A DNA stretch of 64,000 nt, from assembly GCF_029167105.1 (NCBI RefSeq), contig NZ_JARFML010000035.1:20319-84318 (forward strand), given 5' to 3'. The translations under genes and the position numbers were made by a program. Below the pieces are notes generated by a model, which worked only from the letters and a program-made list of their open reading frames with translations, ran no database searches and was not told the origin of the DNA. The DNA is from Bradyrhizobium yuanmingense (GTDB lineage Bacteria > Pseudomonadota > Alphaproteobacteria > Rhizobiales > Xanthobacteraceae). This document shows positions 18,020-25,519 of the stretch, in pieces; the stretch's first letter is position 1; every line of letters starts with the position of its first letter.

Positions 18020-19762
18020 TCAGGCCGAGGCGCGAATGCGCTGCTTGTCGTAGAGGTCCTTCTCGTCGTCCGCGATCGGCACGACATAGGGCTCGACTGC
18101 GCGCTTCTCGCTGGTCATCCTGCCGTCCTGCTTGGACAGCAGCGTGTGGCAGAACCAGTTCTCGTTGTCCTTCTCCGGGAAGTCCGTTCGCCAGTGATAA
18201 AGGCCCCAACGGCTCTCTTCGCGGTAGAGCGAAGCGTGTGCGGCCATGTCGGCACAGTCCATGATCGACTGCACTTCGAGTGCGCGCAGCAACTCGTGCG
18301 CGTTGCGCGCGATCATGCGCTCCTGCATATCCTCACGCGTTTCGGCAAGTCGCCGCATGCCGAGCTCATATTTGCGCGTGACCTTCGGCGGCTGGAGGTA
18401 GTCGTTGACCAGGCGGCGGGTCTTGTACTCGATCTGGTTCGGCGGAATGCCGTCCTCGCGCTTGGTCGGCGCCATCACGCGGTCGCGCTCCATGGCGACG
18501 TCGGCCGCGTCGAACTCCGCGAAATCATGGTTGTCGGCGAACTCCATCGCGTCGATGCCGGCGACCGAGCCGTTGGTGAAGGCGCCGAGCATGTAATTGT
18601 GCGGGACGCTCGCCATGTCGCCGGCGGCATAGAGGCCGGGTACGGTGGTGCGGGCATTGTCGTCGACGAACACGCCTGACGCGCTGTGGCCGGAGCAGAA
18701 GCCGATCTCGGAGATATGCATCTCGATGGACTCGCTGCGGTAGTCGACCCCGCGCCCCTGCTGGAACAGGCCGCGCGTCGGACGCTCGACCTTGTGCAGC
18801 GTGGATTCGATCTCGGAAATGGTGTCGGGGTGGAGATGCTTGAGCTGGAGGAACACCGGACCCTTGCCGGAGAGGAGCTCGTTGTAGAACTCCAGCATCA
18901 TCTGGCCGGACCAGTAGTCGCATTCAATGAAGCGCGAGCCTTCGTTGTTTGCCGTATATGCGCCGAACGGGCCGGCGACATAGGCGCAGGCCGGACCGTT
19001 GTAATCCTTGATCAGCGGGTTGATCTGGAAGCATTCGAGGTTCGCGAGCGCTGCACCGGCGTGATAGGCCATGGCGTAGCCGTCGCCGGAATTGGCGGCG
19101 TTCTCGTAGGTGCCGAACATGTAGCCGGAAGTCGGCAGGCCCAGGCGACCGGCGGCGCCCATGCAGAGGATCACGGCCTTGGCCTTGATCACCAGCATCT
19201 CGGCGGTACGCGTATTGACGCTGATGGCCCCGGCAATGCGGCCGTCGGCCGATTTGACCAGGCGCGTCGCCATGTAGCGGTTGGAAATGAGGATGCGGGC
19301 GCGGCGGAGCTGACGATACAGCGCCTTCTTCACGGTCTCGCCGTTCGGCATCGGCAGCACATAGGTGCCGATGTGGTGCACCTTCTTGACGGCGTAGTCG
19401 CCGTTCTCGTTCTTCAGGAAGCGGATGCCGAAGCTGTCCAGTTCCTCGATGATCTTGTAGCAGTTCTGGGCGTATTTGTAGACCGCCTTCTGATCGACGA
19501 TGCCGTCATTGGCGATGGTGATTTCCTTGGTGTACTGCTCCGGCGTCGCGTAACCGGGGATGACGGCGTTGTTGAGCCCGTCCATGCCCATCGAGATCGC
19601 GCCGGAGCGCTTGACGTTGGCCTTCTCGAGCAGGACGACATTGGCCTTCGGGTTCTTCAGCTTCGCCTTCAGTGCCGCCATCGGGCCGGCTGTGCCGCCG
19701 CCGATCACCAGCACATCGCAGGAAACCTCCGAAAGTCCGTCGACGATCTGATCTAGTGCCAT
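18020..19762 (-). CDS. Flavoprotein of the fumarate reductase/APS reductase alpha family
   Basis: FAD-dependent oxidoreductase, 580 aa. The dinucleotide motif VIGGGTAGPMAA lies at residues 19-30. FAD-contact segments follow: SGAISMGMDGLNN, VILCMGAAGRLGL and the C-terminal TVPGLYAAGDMA. The helical C-terminal third is as in AprA and SdhA. The pairing with an AprB-like ferredoxin makes it AprA-like, yet no sulfate-activation genes (sat, qmo) are nearby and it is shorter than AprA. Substrate unknown. First gene of an operon with the ferredoxin and the HEAT protein; an AACTAAT motif lies 69-81 bp upstream. Start MALDQIVDG follows AGGAGC. Confidence 0.85.
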   Translation of the reverse strand: MALDQIVDGLSEVSCDVLVIGGGTAGPMAALKAKLKNPKANVVLLEKANVKRSGAISMGMDGLNNAVIPGYATPEQYTKEITIANDGIVDQKAVYKYAQNCYKIIEELDSFGIRFLKNENGDYAVKKVHHIGTYVLPMPNGETVKKALYRQLRRARILISNRYMATRLVKSADGRIAGAISVNTRTAEMLVIKAKAVILCMGAAGRLGLPTSGYMFGTYENAANSGDGYAMAYHAGAALANLECFQINPLIKDYNGPACAYVAGPFGAYTANNEGSRFIECDYWSGQMMLEFYNELLSGKGPVFLQLKHLHPDTISEIESTLHKVERPTRGLFQQGRGVDYRSESIEMHISEIGFCSGHSASGVFVDDNARTTVPGLYAAGDMASVPHNYMLGAFTNGSVAGIDAMEFADNHDFAEFDAADVAMERDRVMAPTKREDGIPPNQIEYKTRRLVNDYLQPPKVTRKYELGMRRLAETREDMQERMIARNAHELLRALEVQSIMDCADMAAHASLYREESRWGLYHWRTDFPEKDNENWFCHTLLSKQDGRMTSEKRAVEPYVVPIADDEKDLYDKQRIRASA

Positions 19763-19830
19763 CGCTTGCTCCTGGTTCGCCGATCCCGGCGCCTTTGCGT
19801 CAGATTTGTTCAGGGGGCGTCGCCGCGATA

Positions 19831-19843
19831 GCAATTAGTTGTC
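19831..19843 (-). promoter_or_regulatory. AACTAATYG motif, site A
   Basis: On the minus strand this reads GACAACTAATTGC, 69-81 bp before the flavoprotein start codon. The same core recurs at 20714-20727, 20777-20790 and 22096-22109, in front of the other units of this cluster. Confidence 0.45.
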
Positions 19844-19863
19844 GCTGGGACGCGTTTTGTAGC

Positions 19864-20637
19864 TCAGCGCTCGACGAAGGCCTTTTCGATGACGAAATGG
19901 CCGGGCTGGCTATGATTGCCCTCGACGAAGCCGCGCGCCGCGAACATCGCGTGGAGTTCCTCGAGCATCGCCGGGCTGCCGCACAGCATGATGCGGTCCG
20001 TTTCGATGTCGAGGCTCGCTTGTCCGATATCCTCGAAGAGCTGGTTCGAGACGATCAGGTCGGTGATGCGACCGCGATTCCGGAACGGCTCGCGGGTGAC
20101 GGTCGGGTAGTAGACGAGCTTGTCGCCGATCAAGGGGCCGAAGAATTCGTGATTGCGGAGGCCCTCGACGAGGTGCTCGCCATAGGCGAGTTCCGAGACC
20201 TGACGGCAGCCATGGGCGAGCACGATGGTCTCGTAGTTCTCATAGACGTCGGGGTCCTTGATCAGGCTGGCGAAGGGCGCCAGGCCCGTTCCGGTCGAGA
20301 GCAGCAGCAGGCGTTTTCCCGGAATGAGGTTGCCGGTGATCAGCGTGCCCGTCGCCTTGCGCCCGACCAGGATGCTGTCGCCTTCCCTGATCTTCTGAAG
20401 GCGCGAGGTCAGCGGGCCGTCCTGCACCTTGATCGAGAAGAATTCGAGCGCCTCCTCGTGATTGGCACTGGCCATGCTGTAGGCCCGCATCAACGGCTTG
20501 CCCTCGACCTCCAGGCCGATCATTGCAAACTGGCCATTCTGGAAGCGGAAGCCGGGATCGCGCGTCGCGGTGAAGCTGAACAGGGAATCGGTCCAGTGCC
20601 TGACCGACAGAACCGTTTCCTTCTGAAATGCACTCAT
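19864..20637 (-). CDS. fpr: Ferredoxin-NADP reductase
   Basis: FAD-containing ferredoxin/flavodoxin-NADP+ reductase, 257 aa. The FAD motif is RAYSMAS (residues about 50-56), the NADP pocket is LLLLSTGTGLAPFASLI, and the C-terminus ends HFVIEKAFVER, like bacterial Fpr. It moves electrons between NADPH and a ferredoxin. Its location directly upstream of the flavoprotein-ferredoxin operon on the same strand (101 bp gap) suggests it supplies that ferredoxin. It has its own copy of the shared AACTAAT motif. Start MSAFQKETV at 20637 fits the family; the longer frame adds 19 unrelated residues. Confidence 0.92.
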   Translation of the reverse strand: MSAFQKETVLSVRHWTDSLFSFTATRDPGFRFQNGQFAMIGLEVEGKPLMRAYSMASANHEEALEFFSIKVQDGPLTSRLQKIREGDSILVGRKATGTLITGNLIPGKRLLLLSTGTGLAPFASLIKDPDVYENYETIVLAHGCRQVSELAYGEHLVEGLRNHEFFGPLIGDKLVYYPTVTREPFRNRGRITDLIVSNQLFEDIGQASLDIETDRIMLCGSPAMLEELHAMFAARGFVEGNHSQPGHFVIEKAFVER

Positions 20638-20713
20638 CGTCTCTCCTTGGTCATCGATGACGCGCAAGGTTTCGGAGAGAGGAGAGTCCGGCAATTCGGA
20701 AGTGAAGTTCCCG

Positions 20714-20727
20714 GTCGATTAGTTTCA
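20714..20727 (-). promoter_or_regulatory. AACTAATYG motif, site D
   Basis: Minus-strand reading TGAAACTAATCGAC, 77-90 bp upstream of the fpr start. It shares the AACTAATCGAC block with the site before the ABC receptor gene. Confidence 0.45.
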
Positions 20728-20776
20728 CATTTCGCGCGGGTTGCTCGAAGAGCGGGCTCGCGATCCCGCCCGCACC

Positions 20777-20790
20777 GGCAATTAGTTGCT
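20777..20790. promoter_or_regulatory. AACTAATYG motif, site B
   Basis: GGCAATTAGTTGCT lies 47-60 bp before the DUF971 gene and also in the divergent gap with fpr. GCAATTAGTTGC is close to palindromic (10 of 12 positions), so direction is ambiguous. Confidence 0.45.
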
Positions 20791-20836
20791 ATTCGTGCTT
20801 TCCCGCCTCGACGTAGAATGAAGTCAGAGGTTCGTC

Positions 20837-21139
20837 ATGACAATGACATTGGTGGCACCGACCGTGGCCGGCTACGAAGCCAGCGCCGATCTCGCTTCGC
20901 TCCTTGTCCGCACCGCGCAGGACGACGCGCTCAGCGTCTCCGCCGAAACACTCCGCCTCTCCTGCAAATGCGCCCATTGCACCCGCGCCCGCTTCGACGG
21001 CCGCTTCCCCGAAGCGTTTCCGGGGATTGCGATCACCGACATCGGCGATCTCGGCTATGGGCTGAACATCTCGTTCTCGGATGGGCACAACCGGGGAATA
21101 TATCCGAAGTCGTATCTGCTGAACCTGGCGGGGCGGTGA
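20837..21139 (+). CDS. DUF971 (GBBH-like N-terminal domain) protein
   Basis: 100-aa protein made of one DUF971 domain, the small fold found at the N-terminus of gamma-butyrobetaine hydroxylase and next to Mrp/ApbC iron-sulfur carriers. The sequence LRLSCKCAHCTRARFDGR carries three closely spaced cysteines that could bind metal, and the domain ends in GYGLNISFSDGHNRGIYP. Stand-alone versions have no settled function. It is divergent from fpr and 99 bp upstream of the Crp/Fnr gene, so a role in Fe-S or metal handling for this cluster is plausible but unproven. Confidence 0.85.
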   Translation: MTMTLVAPTVAGYEASADLASLLVRTAQDDALSVSAETLRLSCKCAHCTRARFDGRFPEAFPGIAITDIGDLGYGLNISFSDGHNRGIYPKSYLLNLAGR

Positions 21140-21185
21140 CCCGGTCTTCGGTGTCATTTCCCCGCGCAAGGCGTCTGCCCCCATC

Positions 21186-21201
21186 TGGCACGGACATTGC
21201 T
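21186..21201 (+). promoter_or_regulatory. Sigma-54 (RpoN) promoter before the Crp/Fnr gene
   Basis: TGGCACGGACATTGCT matches the -24/-12 consensus TGGCACG-N4-TTGCW at every defined position. The GC of the -12 element is 38 bp before the ATG at 21239, leaving room for a transcription start near 21212 and the GGGAGG ribosome site. I found no obvious NifA (TGT-N10-ACA) or NtrC enhancer in the 100 bp upstream. It implies that an enhancer-binding activator, often a nitrogen-status one, controls this regulator. Confidence 0.7.
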
Positions 21202-21238
21202 CCTCTTTAGAACGATTTGAACGTTCGGGAGGCAGGCG

Positions 21239-22012
21239 ATGTTGCAGGCGGCGAATGCGGTGCGCGGGGCTGTTCCCGCAGCGATACGGTCTGCCGGCAG
21301 CTCCTCGCTACTGCTCACCGAGAACCAGCAATGGATCGGCGGTCCACCACCGTTGATGGACAAGCTCTCACCGCGCGAGCGGGAGTTGGTGCTGAAGCAG
21401 GGCCGCCGCAAGGTGCTGAACCGCGGCCAGACGCTGTTCAGCCAGGGCGGCAAGCATGACGGCATCTGGCTGATCGAGAGCGGCCGCATCCGTGTGTTCT
21501 ACACCTCGCCACTCGGACGCGAGATCACGCTGGCCTATTGGCATGTTGGCAATTTCGTCGGCGGTCCCGAAGTGTTCGAAGGCACCGTACATCAATGGTC
21601 CGGCGTTGCCTCCAGTAATTGCAGCGTCGTGCACCTGCCCGGAAAGGAACTGCGGTCCCTTGCCGCAGAGATCCCGAACCTCGCGATTGGCTTGATCGAA
21701 GGCCTGACGTTCAAGGGCAAATGCTATTCGGCGCTGGCCCAGATGCTGGGGACGCGCTCGATCACGCAGCGTCTCGCCCATCTGTTGCTGCATCTCGTCG
21801 AGCTCTACGGTGTCGAGGATGCCGACGGCACCGTGATCGCCGCGGCCTTCACCCACGCCGACATCGCCCACATGGTCGGCGCCACCAGGCAATGGGTCAC
21901 GATCAGCCTGAAGCGGATGCAGGAGAAGGGAATCGTGCTGACCAAACGGTCGCAGATCGTGGTCTGCCGGACCGACATTCTGGAGGAGATGCGCGGCCAG
22001 GCGGCGGATTGA
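21239..22012 (+). CDS. Crp/Fnr family transcriptional regulator
   Basis: Regulator of 257 aa. A cyclic-nucleotide-binding-like beta-roll covers about residues 50-150 (GQTLFSQGGKHDGIWLIESG, REITLAYWHVGNFVGGPEVF), followed by the dimer helix and a winged helix (FTHADIAHMVGATRQWVTIS, near residues 203-222). The recognition helix TRQWVTISLKRM lacks the E-x-x-S-R pattern of FNR/FixK-type proteins, so a different DNA site is expected. There is no N-terminal cysteine set for an Fe-S cluster. It sits between the DUF971 gene and the ABC importer genes and is the obvious candidate controller of the cluster. Confidence 0.9.
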   Translation: MLQAANAVRGAVPAAIRSAGSSSLLLTENQQWIGGPPPLMDKLSPRERELVLKQGRRKVLNRGQTLFSQGGKHDGIWLIESGRIRVFYTSPLGREITLAYWHVGNFVGGPEVFEGTVHQWSGVASSNCSVVHLPGKELRSLAAEIPNLAIGLIEGLTFKGKCYSALAQMLGTRSITQRLAHLLLHLVELYGVEDADGTVIAAAFTHADIAHMVGATRQWVTISLKRMQEKGIVLTKRSQIVVCRTDILEEMRGQAAD

Positions 22013-22095
22013 AGGGGCCCGCGACCATGGCCGGTGCACAGGCAAGCGGCTTTATAGTGCAGGACTGCCCAAGGAGTATGCAATCAGCTTTTCCC

Positions 22096-22109
22096 GGCAA
22101 CTAATCGAC
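22096..22109 (+). promoter_or_regulatory. AACTAATYG motif, site C
   Basis: GGCAACTAATCGAC lies 85-98 bp upstream of the chosen receptor start at 22194, in the gap after the Crp/Fnr gene. Confidence 0.45.
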
Positions 22110-22193
22110 TGCGGCGGCCACTCCGGATTTGCCCTGCCTGCGCCCTCCCCCAATCATGGCACCCACAGCACATCCAACCGAATGAGGATGAGA

Positions 22194-23609
22194 ATGGTCC
22201 GCCATCTTCCCACGCTCTCGATCGCGATGTCGTCGCTGGCGCTGCTCGTCTCGCAGCCGGCTTCTGCGGAAACCGTCAAGCTCGGCATCGGAACGCAGGA
22301 TACCACGACCAACACGGTCACCGCAGGCGTCGTCATCCGCCAATTGCAATTGCTCGAGAAGTACCTGCCGAAGGACGGCAAATACGCCAACATCAAGTTC
22401 GAGCTGGAATGGCAGAATTTCACCTCCGGTCCGCCCGTCACCAACGCGATGATGGCGAACAAGCTGCAGATCGGCATGATGGGCGACTATCCGCTCATCG
22501 TGAACGGATTCACCTTTGAGAGCAATCCGGAGAGCAAGAGTCGCCTCGTCGGCATCGCCGCCTACAGCCTGTCCGGCTCGGGCAACGGCCTCGTCGTCCA
22601 CAAGGACTCACCCTATTACGACCTCGCCGATCTCAAGGGTAAGCTCGTCAGCGTGCCTTTCGGCTCCGCCGCGCACGGCATGGTGCTGAAAGCGATGCAG
22701 GATCGCGGCTATGCGTCCGATTTCTTCCAGCTCGTCAGCCAGAGCCCGGAGGTCGGCTCGACCAATCTGCAGGAGAAGAAGATCGACGGGCATGCCGATT
22801 TCGTCCCCTTCGCCGAGCTGTTGCCGTTCCGCGGCTTCGCGCGGAAGATCTTCGACGGCGTCGAAACGAACCTGCCAACCTTCCATGGCATTGTGGTTCG
22901 CACAGACTTCGCCGAAAAATATCCCGAGGTCGTCGTCGCCTATTTCAAGGCGCTGATCGCCGCCAACCAGTGGCTGCGCGCCGATCCCAAGCTGGCCGCC
23001 GAGAAGATCCAGGAATGGACCGGCATCAACAAGGAGGTCGTCTACATCTTCTTAGGGCCCAGCGGCAATATGACGACCGATCCGACGATTAAGCCGGCGC
23101 TGATCGATGCGGCCACGACCGACGTCAAGGTGCTGCAGAATCTCGGCCGCATGAAGGAGTTCGATCCGAAGAAATGGGTCGACGACAAATACATCCGCAA
23201 GGCCTATGCTGAAATGAAGCTCGACTACGACGCCCAGCTCGCGAGCACCAACAACTATGAGATCTCGGGCGAGGACAGCTTCTGCAAGAAGCCCATCACC
23301 GATCCGCGCAAGGCGGGCGAGGTCTGGGTCGACGGTGCAGGCATCATGCCCTTCTCGTCCGCCAGCTGCACGCTCGGCGCCTATGCCGACTACAAGGCCA
23401 AGGGCAAGAAGATCAACGTCGCCTACGTCTTCGACACCACGCGCGGCATCAAGCTGTTCGCCGATCAGGCCTTCTTCGCGGTCGGCAATAGCGAGCTCGC
23501 CCCGTTCCTGCTGAAGAAGGACGCCGAAGCCTACGCTGCCAAGATCAGCGGCAAGGTGCTCGGCTTCGATGATGCGATGAAGGCCGCCGTCGGCGGAGGC
23601 AAGACGTGA
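22194..23609 (+). CDS. NrtA/SsuA-type ABC substrate-binding protein fused to a NosL-like domain
   Basis: Periplasmic receptor of 471 aa, much longer than the usual 310-340. The signal peptide ends ASA|ETVKLG near residue 25. Residues about 26-340 form the nitrate/sulfonate/taurine-type binding fold (NKLQIGMMGDYPLIVNG, LKGKLVSVPFGSAAHGMVLK). The last ~100 residues (GEVWVDGAGIMPFSSASC..., FDTTRGIKLFADQAFFAVGN, SGKVLGFDDAM) resemble NosL, a copper-binding lipoprotein of nitrous oxide reductase clusters. Three in-frame ATGs (22182, 22188, 22194) exist; the third has GAGGA at best spacing. First gene of a receptor-permease-ATPase operon. Ligand unknown. Confidence 0.85.
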   Translation: MVRHLPTLSIAMSSLALLVSQPASAETVKLGIGTQDTTTNTVTAGVVIRQLQLLEKYLPKDGKYANIKFELEWQNFTSGPPVTNAMMANKLQIGMMGDYPLIVNGFTFESNPESKSRLVGIAAYSLSGSGNGLVVHKDSPYYDLADLKGKLVSVPFGSAAHGMVLKAMQDRGYASDFFQLVSQSPEVGSTNLQEKKIDGHADFVPFAELLPFRGFARKIFDGVETNLPTFHGIVVRTDFAEKYPEVVVAYFKALIAANQWLRADPKLAAEKIQEWTGINKEVVYIFLGPSGNMTTDPTIKPALIDAATTDVKVLQNLGRMKEFDPKKWVDDKYIRKAYAEMKLDYDAQLASTNNYEISGEDSFCKKPITDPRKAGEVWVDGAGIMPFSSASCTLGAYADYKAKGKKINVAYVFDTTRGIKLFADQAFFAVGNSELAPFLLKKDAEAYAAKISGKVLGFDDAMKAAVGGGKT

Positions 23610-24517
23610 GCAGCCCCGCCCTCGTCAGACAGCCCGAGGACAGCATGCCGGCAACAGCACTTGCTGAGGCGGGCTCCGCGCCCGCCGCCATCACCCGGCC
23701 TTCGACGCCGCCTTCCTTCGCCACACTGGGGTTGCGCTGGTACCGGCTCAATCGGGCAGGTCTGCGCGCGGCGGCAATCGGCGTGATTTCGCTGCTCGCC
23801 TTTCTGCTGGTCTGGCATCTGCTCACGACCTATCGGGTCGTGTTCTTCGTGCGCTTCACCAATGTGCCCTCGCCGCTCGCGGTCTATGACAGCTTCATAA
23901 AGGCGATTCACGATCCTAAATTCCTGATGCACATCCTGCTCAGTTGCCGGCGCATCTTCATCGGATTCTCGCTCGCGGCGATCGTCGGCGTGCCGCTCGG
24001 TCTGATCATGGGGCGCTTCAAGCTGGTGCACGAGGTGATTTTTCCGGTCGCCGAAGTGCTGCGGCCGATCCCGGCAATCGCCTGGGTGCCGATGGCAATC
24101 ATGCTGTGGCCGACCAACGAGCAGAGCATCGTCTACATCACCTTCCTCGGTTCGTTCTTCCCGATTCTCGTCAACACCCTGCACGGCATGTCGCTGGTCG
24201 ACCCCGTGCTGGTACGCGCCGCACAATGTCTCGGCGCGCGCGAACGCTCGATCTTCCGGGAGGTCTATTTCCCAGCCTCGCTGCCGCACATTTTCACCGG
24301 CCTCACCGTCGGCATGGGCGTCGCCTGGGTGTCGCTGATCGCGGCCGAGATGATCTCCGGTCAGTACGGCATCGGTTACTTCACCTGGGAAGCTTATTCG
24401 CTGGTCCAATATGCCGACATCGCGCTCGGCATGATCGCAATCGGCGTGCTCGGTCTCGGGTCGAGCCTGCTGATCAGGGGCGCGGGGCAATTGGTGATGC
24501 CGTGGAGATCGACATGA
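23606..24517 (+). CDS. ABC transporter permease (NrtB/SsuC type)
   Basis: Inner-membrane permease, 303 aa, with six predicted membrane segments from about residue 55. The ATPase-contact loop is LVRAAQCLGARERSIFREVY, and IPAIAWVPMAIMLWP is typical of nitrate/sulfonate/taurine permeases. It starts with GTG overlapping the receptor stop (GTGA), and its stop overlaps the ATPase start (ATGA). The N-terminal 50 residues are a proline- and alanine-rich cytoplasmic extension. Confidence 0.92.
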   Translation: MSSPALVRQPEDSMPATALAEAGSAPAAITRPSTPPSFATLGLRWYRLNRAGLRAAAIGVISLLAFLLVWHLLTTYRVVFFVRFTNVPSPLAVYDSFIKAIHDPKFLMHILLSCRRIFIGFSLAAIVGVPLGLIMGRFKLVHEVIFPVAEVLRPIPAIAWVPMAIMLWPTNEQSIVYITFLGSFFPILVNTLHGMSLVDPVLVRAAQCLGARERSIFREVYFPASLPHIFTGLTVGMGVAWVSLIAAEMISGQYGIGYFTWEAYSLVQYADIALGMIAIGVLGLGSSLLIRGAGQLVMPWRST

Positions 24518-25386
24518 GCCAGGTGCTAGCGAACAGCCCAAAAGGCCACATCGAAGTCAAGAACTTCTCCCTCGCCTACGAGACCATCGAGGGCGCGGTG
24601 CAGGCTGTCACCGACACGCAGATCCATGTGCGGCCCGGCGAGTTCGTGTCGATCGTCGGCCCGTCCGGCTGCGGAAAGTCGACGCTGCTCAATGCAGTCG
24701 CAGGCTTCCTCAAGCCGACGACCGGTGTAGTTACCGTCGACGGCGAGCGGGTAAACGGTCCGAGTGCCGAACGCGGCATGGTGTTTCAGCAATATTCTCT
24801 TTTTCCGTGGAAAACCGTGCGCGAGAACGTCGAGTTCGGCCTGAAGATGCGCGGCATGCCGCGCTCGCAGCGCGAACGCGCCGCGCGCACGCTGCTGGGG
24901 CTTGCGGGACTCGAAGCGTTCGAAAAGCATTATCCGGAAAAGCTCTCCGGCGGCATGAAGCAGCGCGTCGGCATCGTCCGCGCGCTCGCGACGGGACCGA
25001 AAGTGCTGTTGCTGGACGAGCCCTTCGGCGCGCTCGACGCTCAGACGCGCGTCATCATGCAGCAGATCCTCACCAACATGTGGCAGCGGCTGAAGATCTC
25101 GGTGCTGTTCGTCACCCACGACATTGACGAAGCCATCTTCCTGTCCGACCGCGTCTATTGCATGACCGCGCGGCCGGGCTCGATCAAGGCGGAGATCCCG
25201 ATCCCGCTGGAGCGGCCGCGGCAGCAATCGATGATGATGTCGTCGGAATTTTTGGCGCTCCGCCGTGGGCTGATGTCACTGATCCGCGAAGAGAGCCTGA
25301 AGGCGATGGGCGGCGAGATCAACGACTTGGGCATGCAGGGGTTGAACATCGAGCTGCACGGCCACTCGCTCGCGGACGTGATTTAG
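24514..25386 (+). CDS. ABC transporter ATP-binding protein (NrtD/SsuB/TauB type)
   Basis: ATPase of 290 aa. Walker A GPSGCGKST is at residues 49-57, Q-loop VFQQYSLFPWKTV at about 90-102, signature LSGGMKQR at 144-151, and Walker B LLLDEPFGALD from 165. The FPWKTVREN segment and overall length fit the nitrate/sulfonate/taurine group. Completes the three-gene importer whose receptor carries the NosL-like domain. Confidence 0.93.
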   Translation: MSQVLANSPKGHIEVKNFSLAYETIEGAVQAVTDTQIHVRPGEFVSIVGPSGCGKSTLLNAVAGFLKPTTGVVTVDGERVNGPSAERGMVFQQYSLFPWKTVRENVEFGLKMRGMPRSQRERAARTLLGLAGLEAFEKHYPEKLSGGMKQRVGIVRALATGPKVLLLDEPFGALDAQTRVIMQQILTNMWQRLKISVLFVTHDIDEAIFLSDRVYCMTARPGSIKAEIPIPLERPRQQSMMMSSEFLALRRGLMSLIREESLKAMGGEINDLGMQGLNIELHGHSLADVI

Positions 25387-25413
25387 CTTACCGCTCGCAG
25401 CAATGACGGCCTC

Positions 25414-25503
25414 GTAGGGTGGGCAAAGCGAAAGCGTGCCCACGATTCTCCGTCTCTTACAGAACTGGTGGGCACGGCGCTTGCGCTGCTTTGCCTACCC
25501 TAC
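25414..25503. repeat. Inverted repeat with GTAGGGTGGG arms; bidirectional terminator-like
   Basis: GTAGGGTGGGCAAAGC (25414-25429) pairs with GCTTTGCCTACCCTAC (25488-25503) with one mismatch; inner GCGTGCCCAC / GTGGGCACGGC segments extend the stem. It lies in the 133-bp convergent gap between the ABC ATPase gene and the exporter gene. It belongs to the same family as 6904-6998. Confidence 0.7.
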
Positions 25504-25519
25504 TGCAGCTTTGCCCTAA

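Noticed and set aside
25466..25481. GGCACGGCGCTTGCG resembling a sigma-54 -24/-12 element
   Set aside because: It lies inside the inverted repeat between convergent genes and reads into the 3' end of the exporter gene, so it is a by-product of the repeat.
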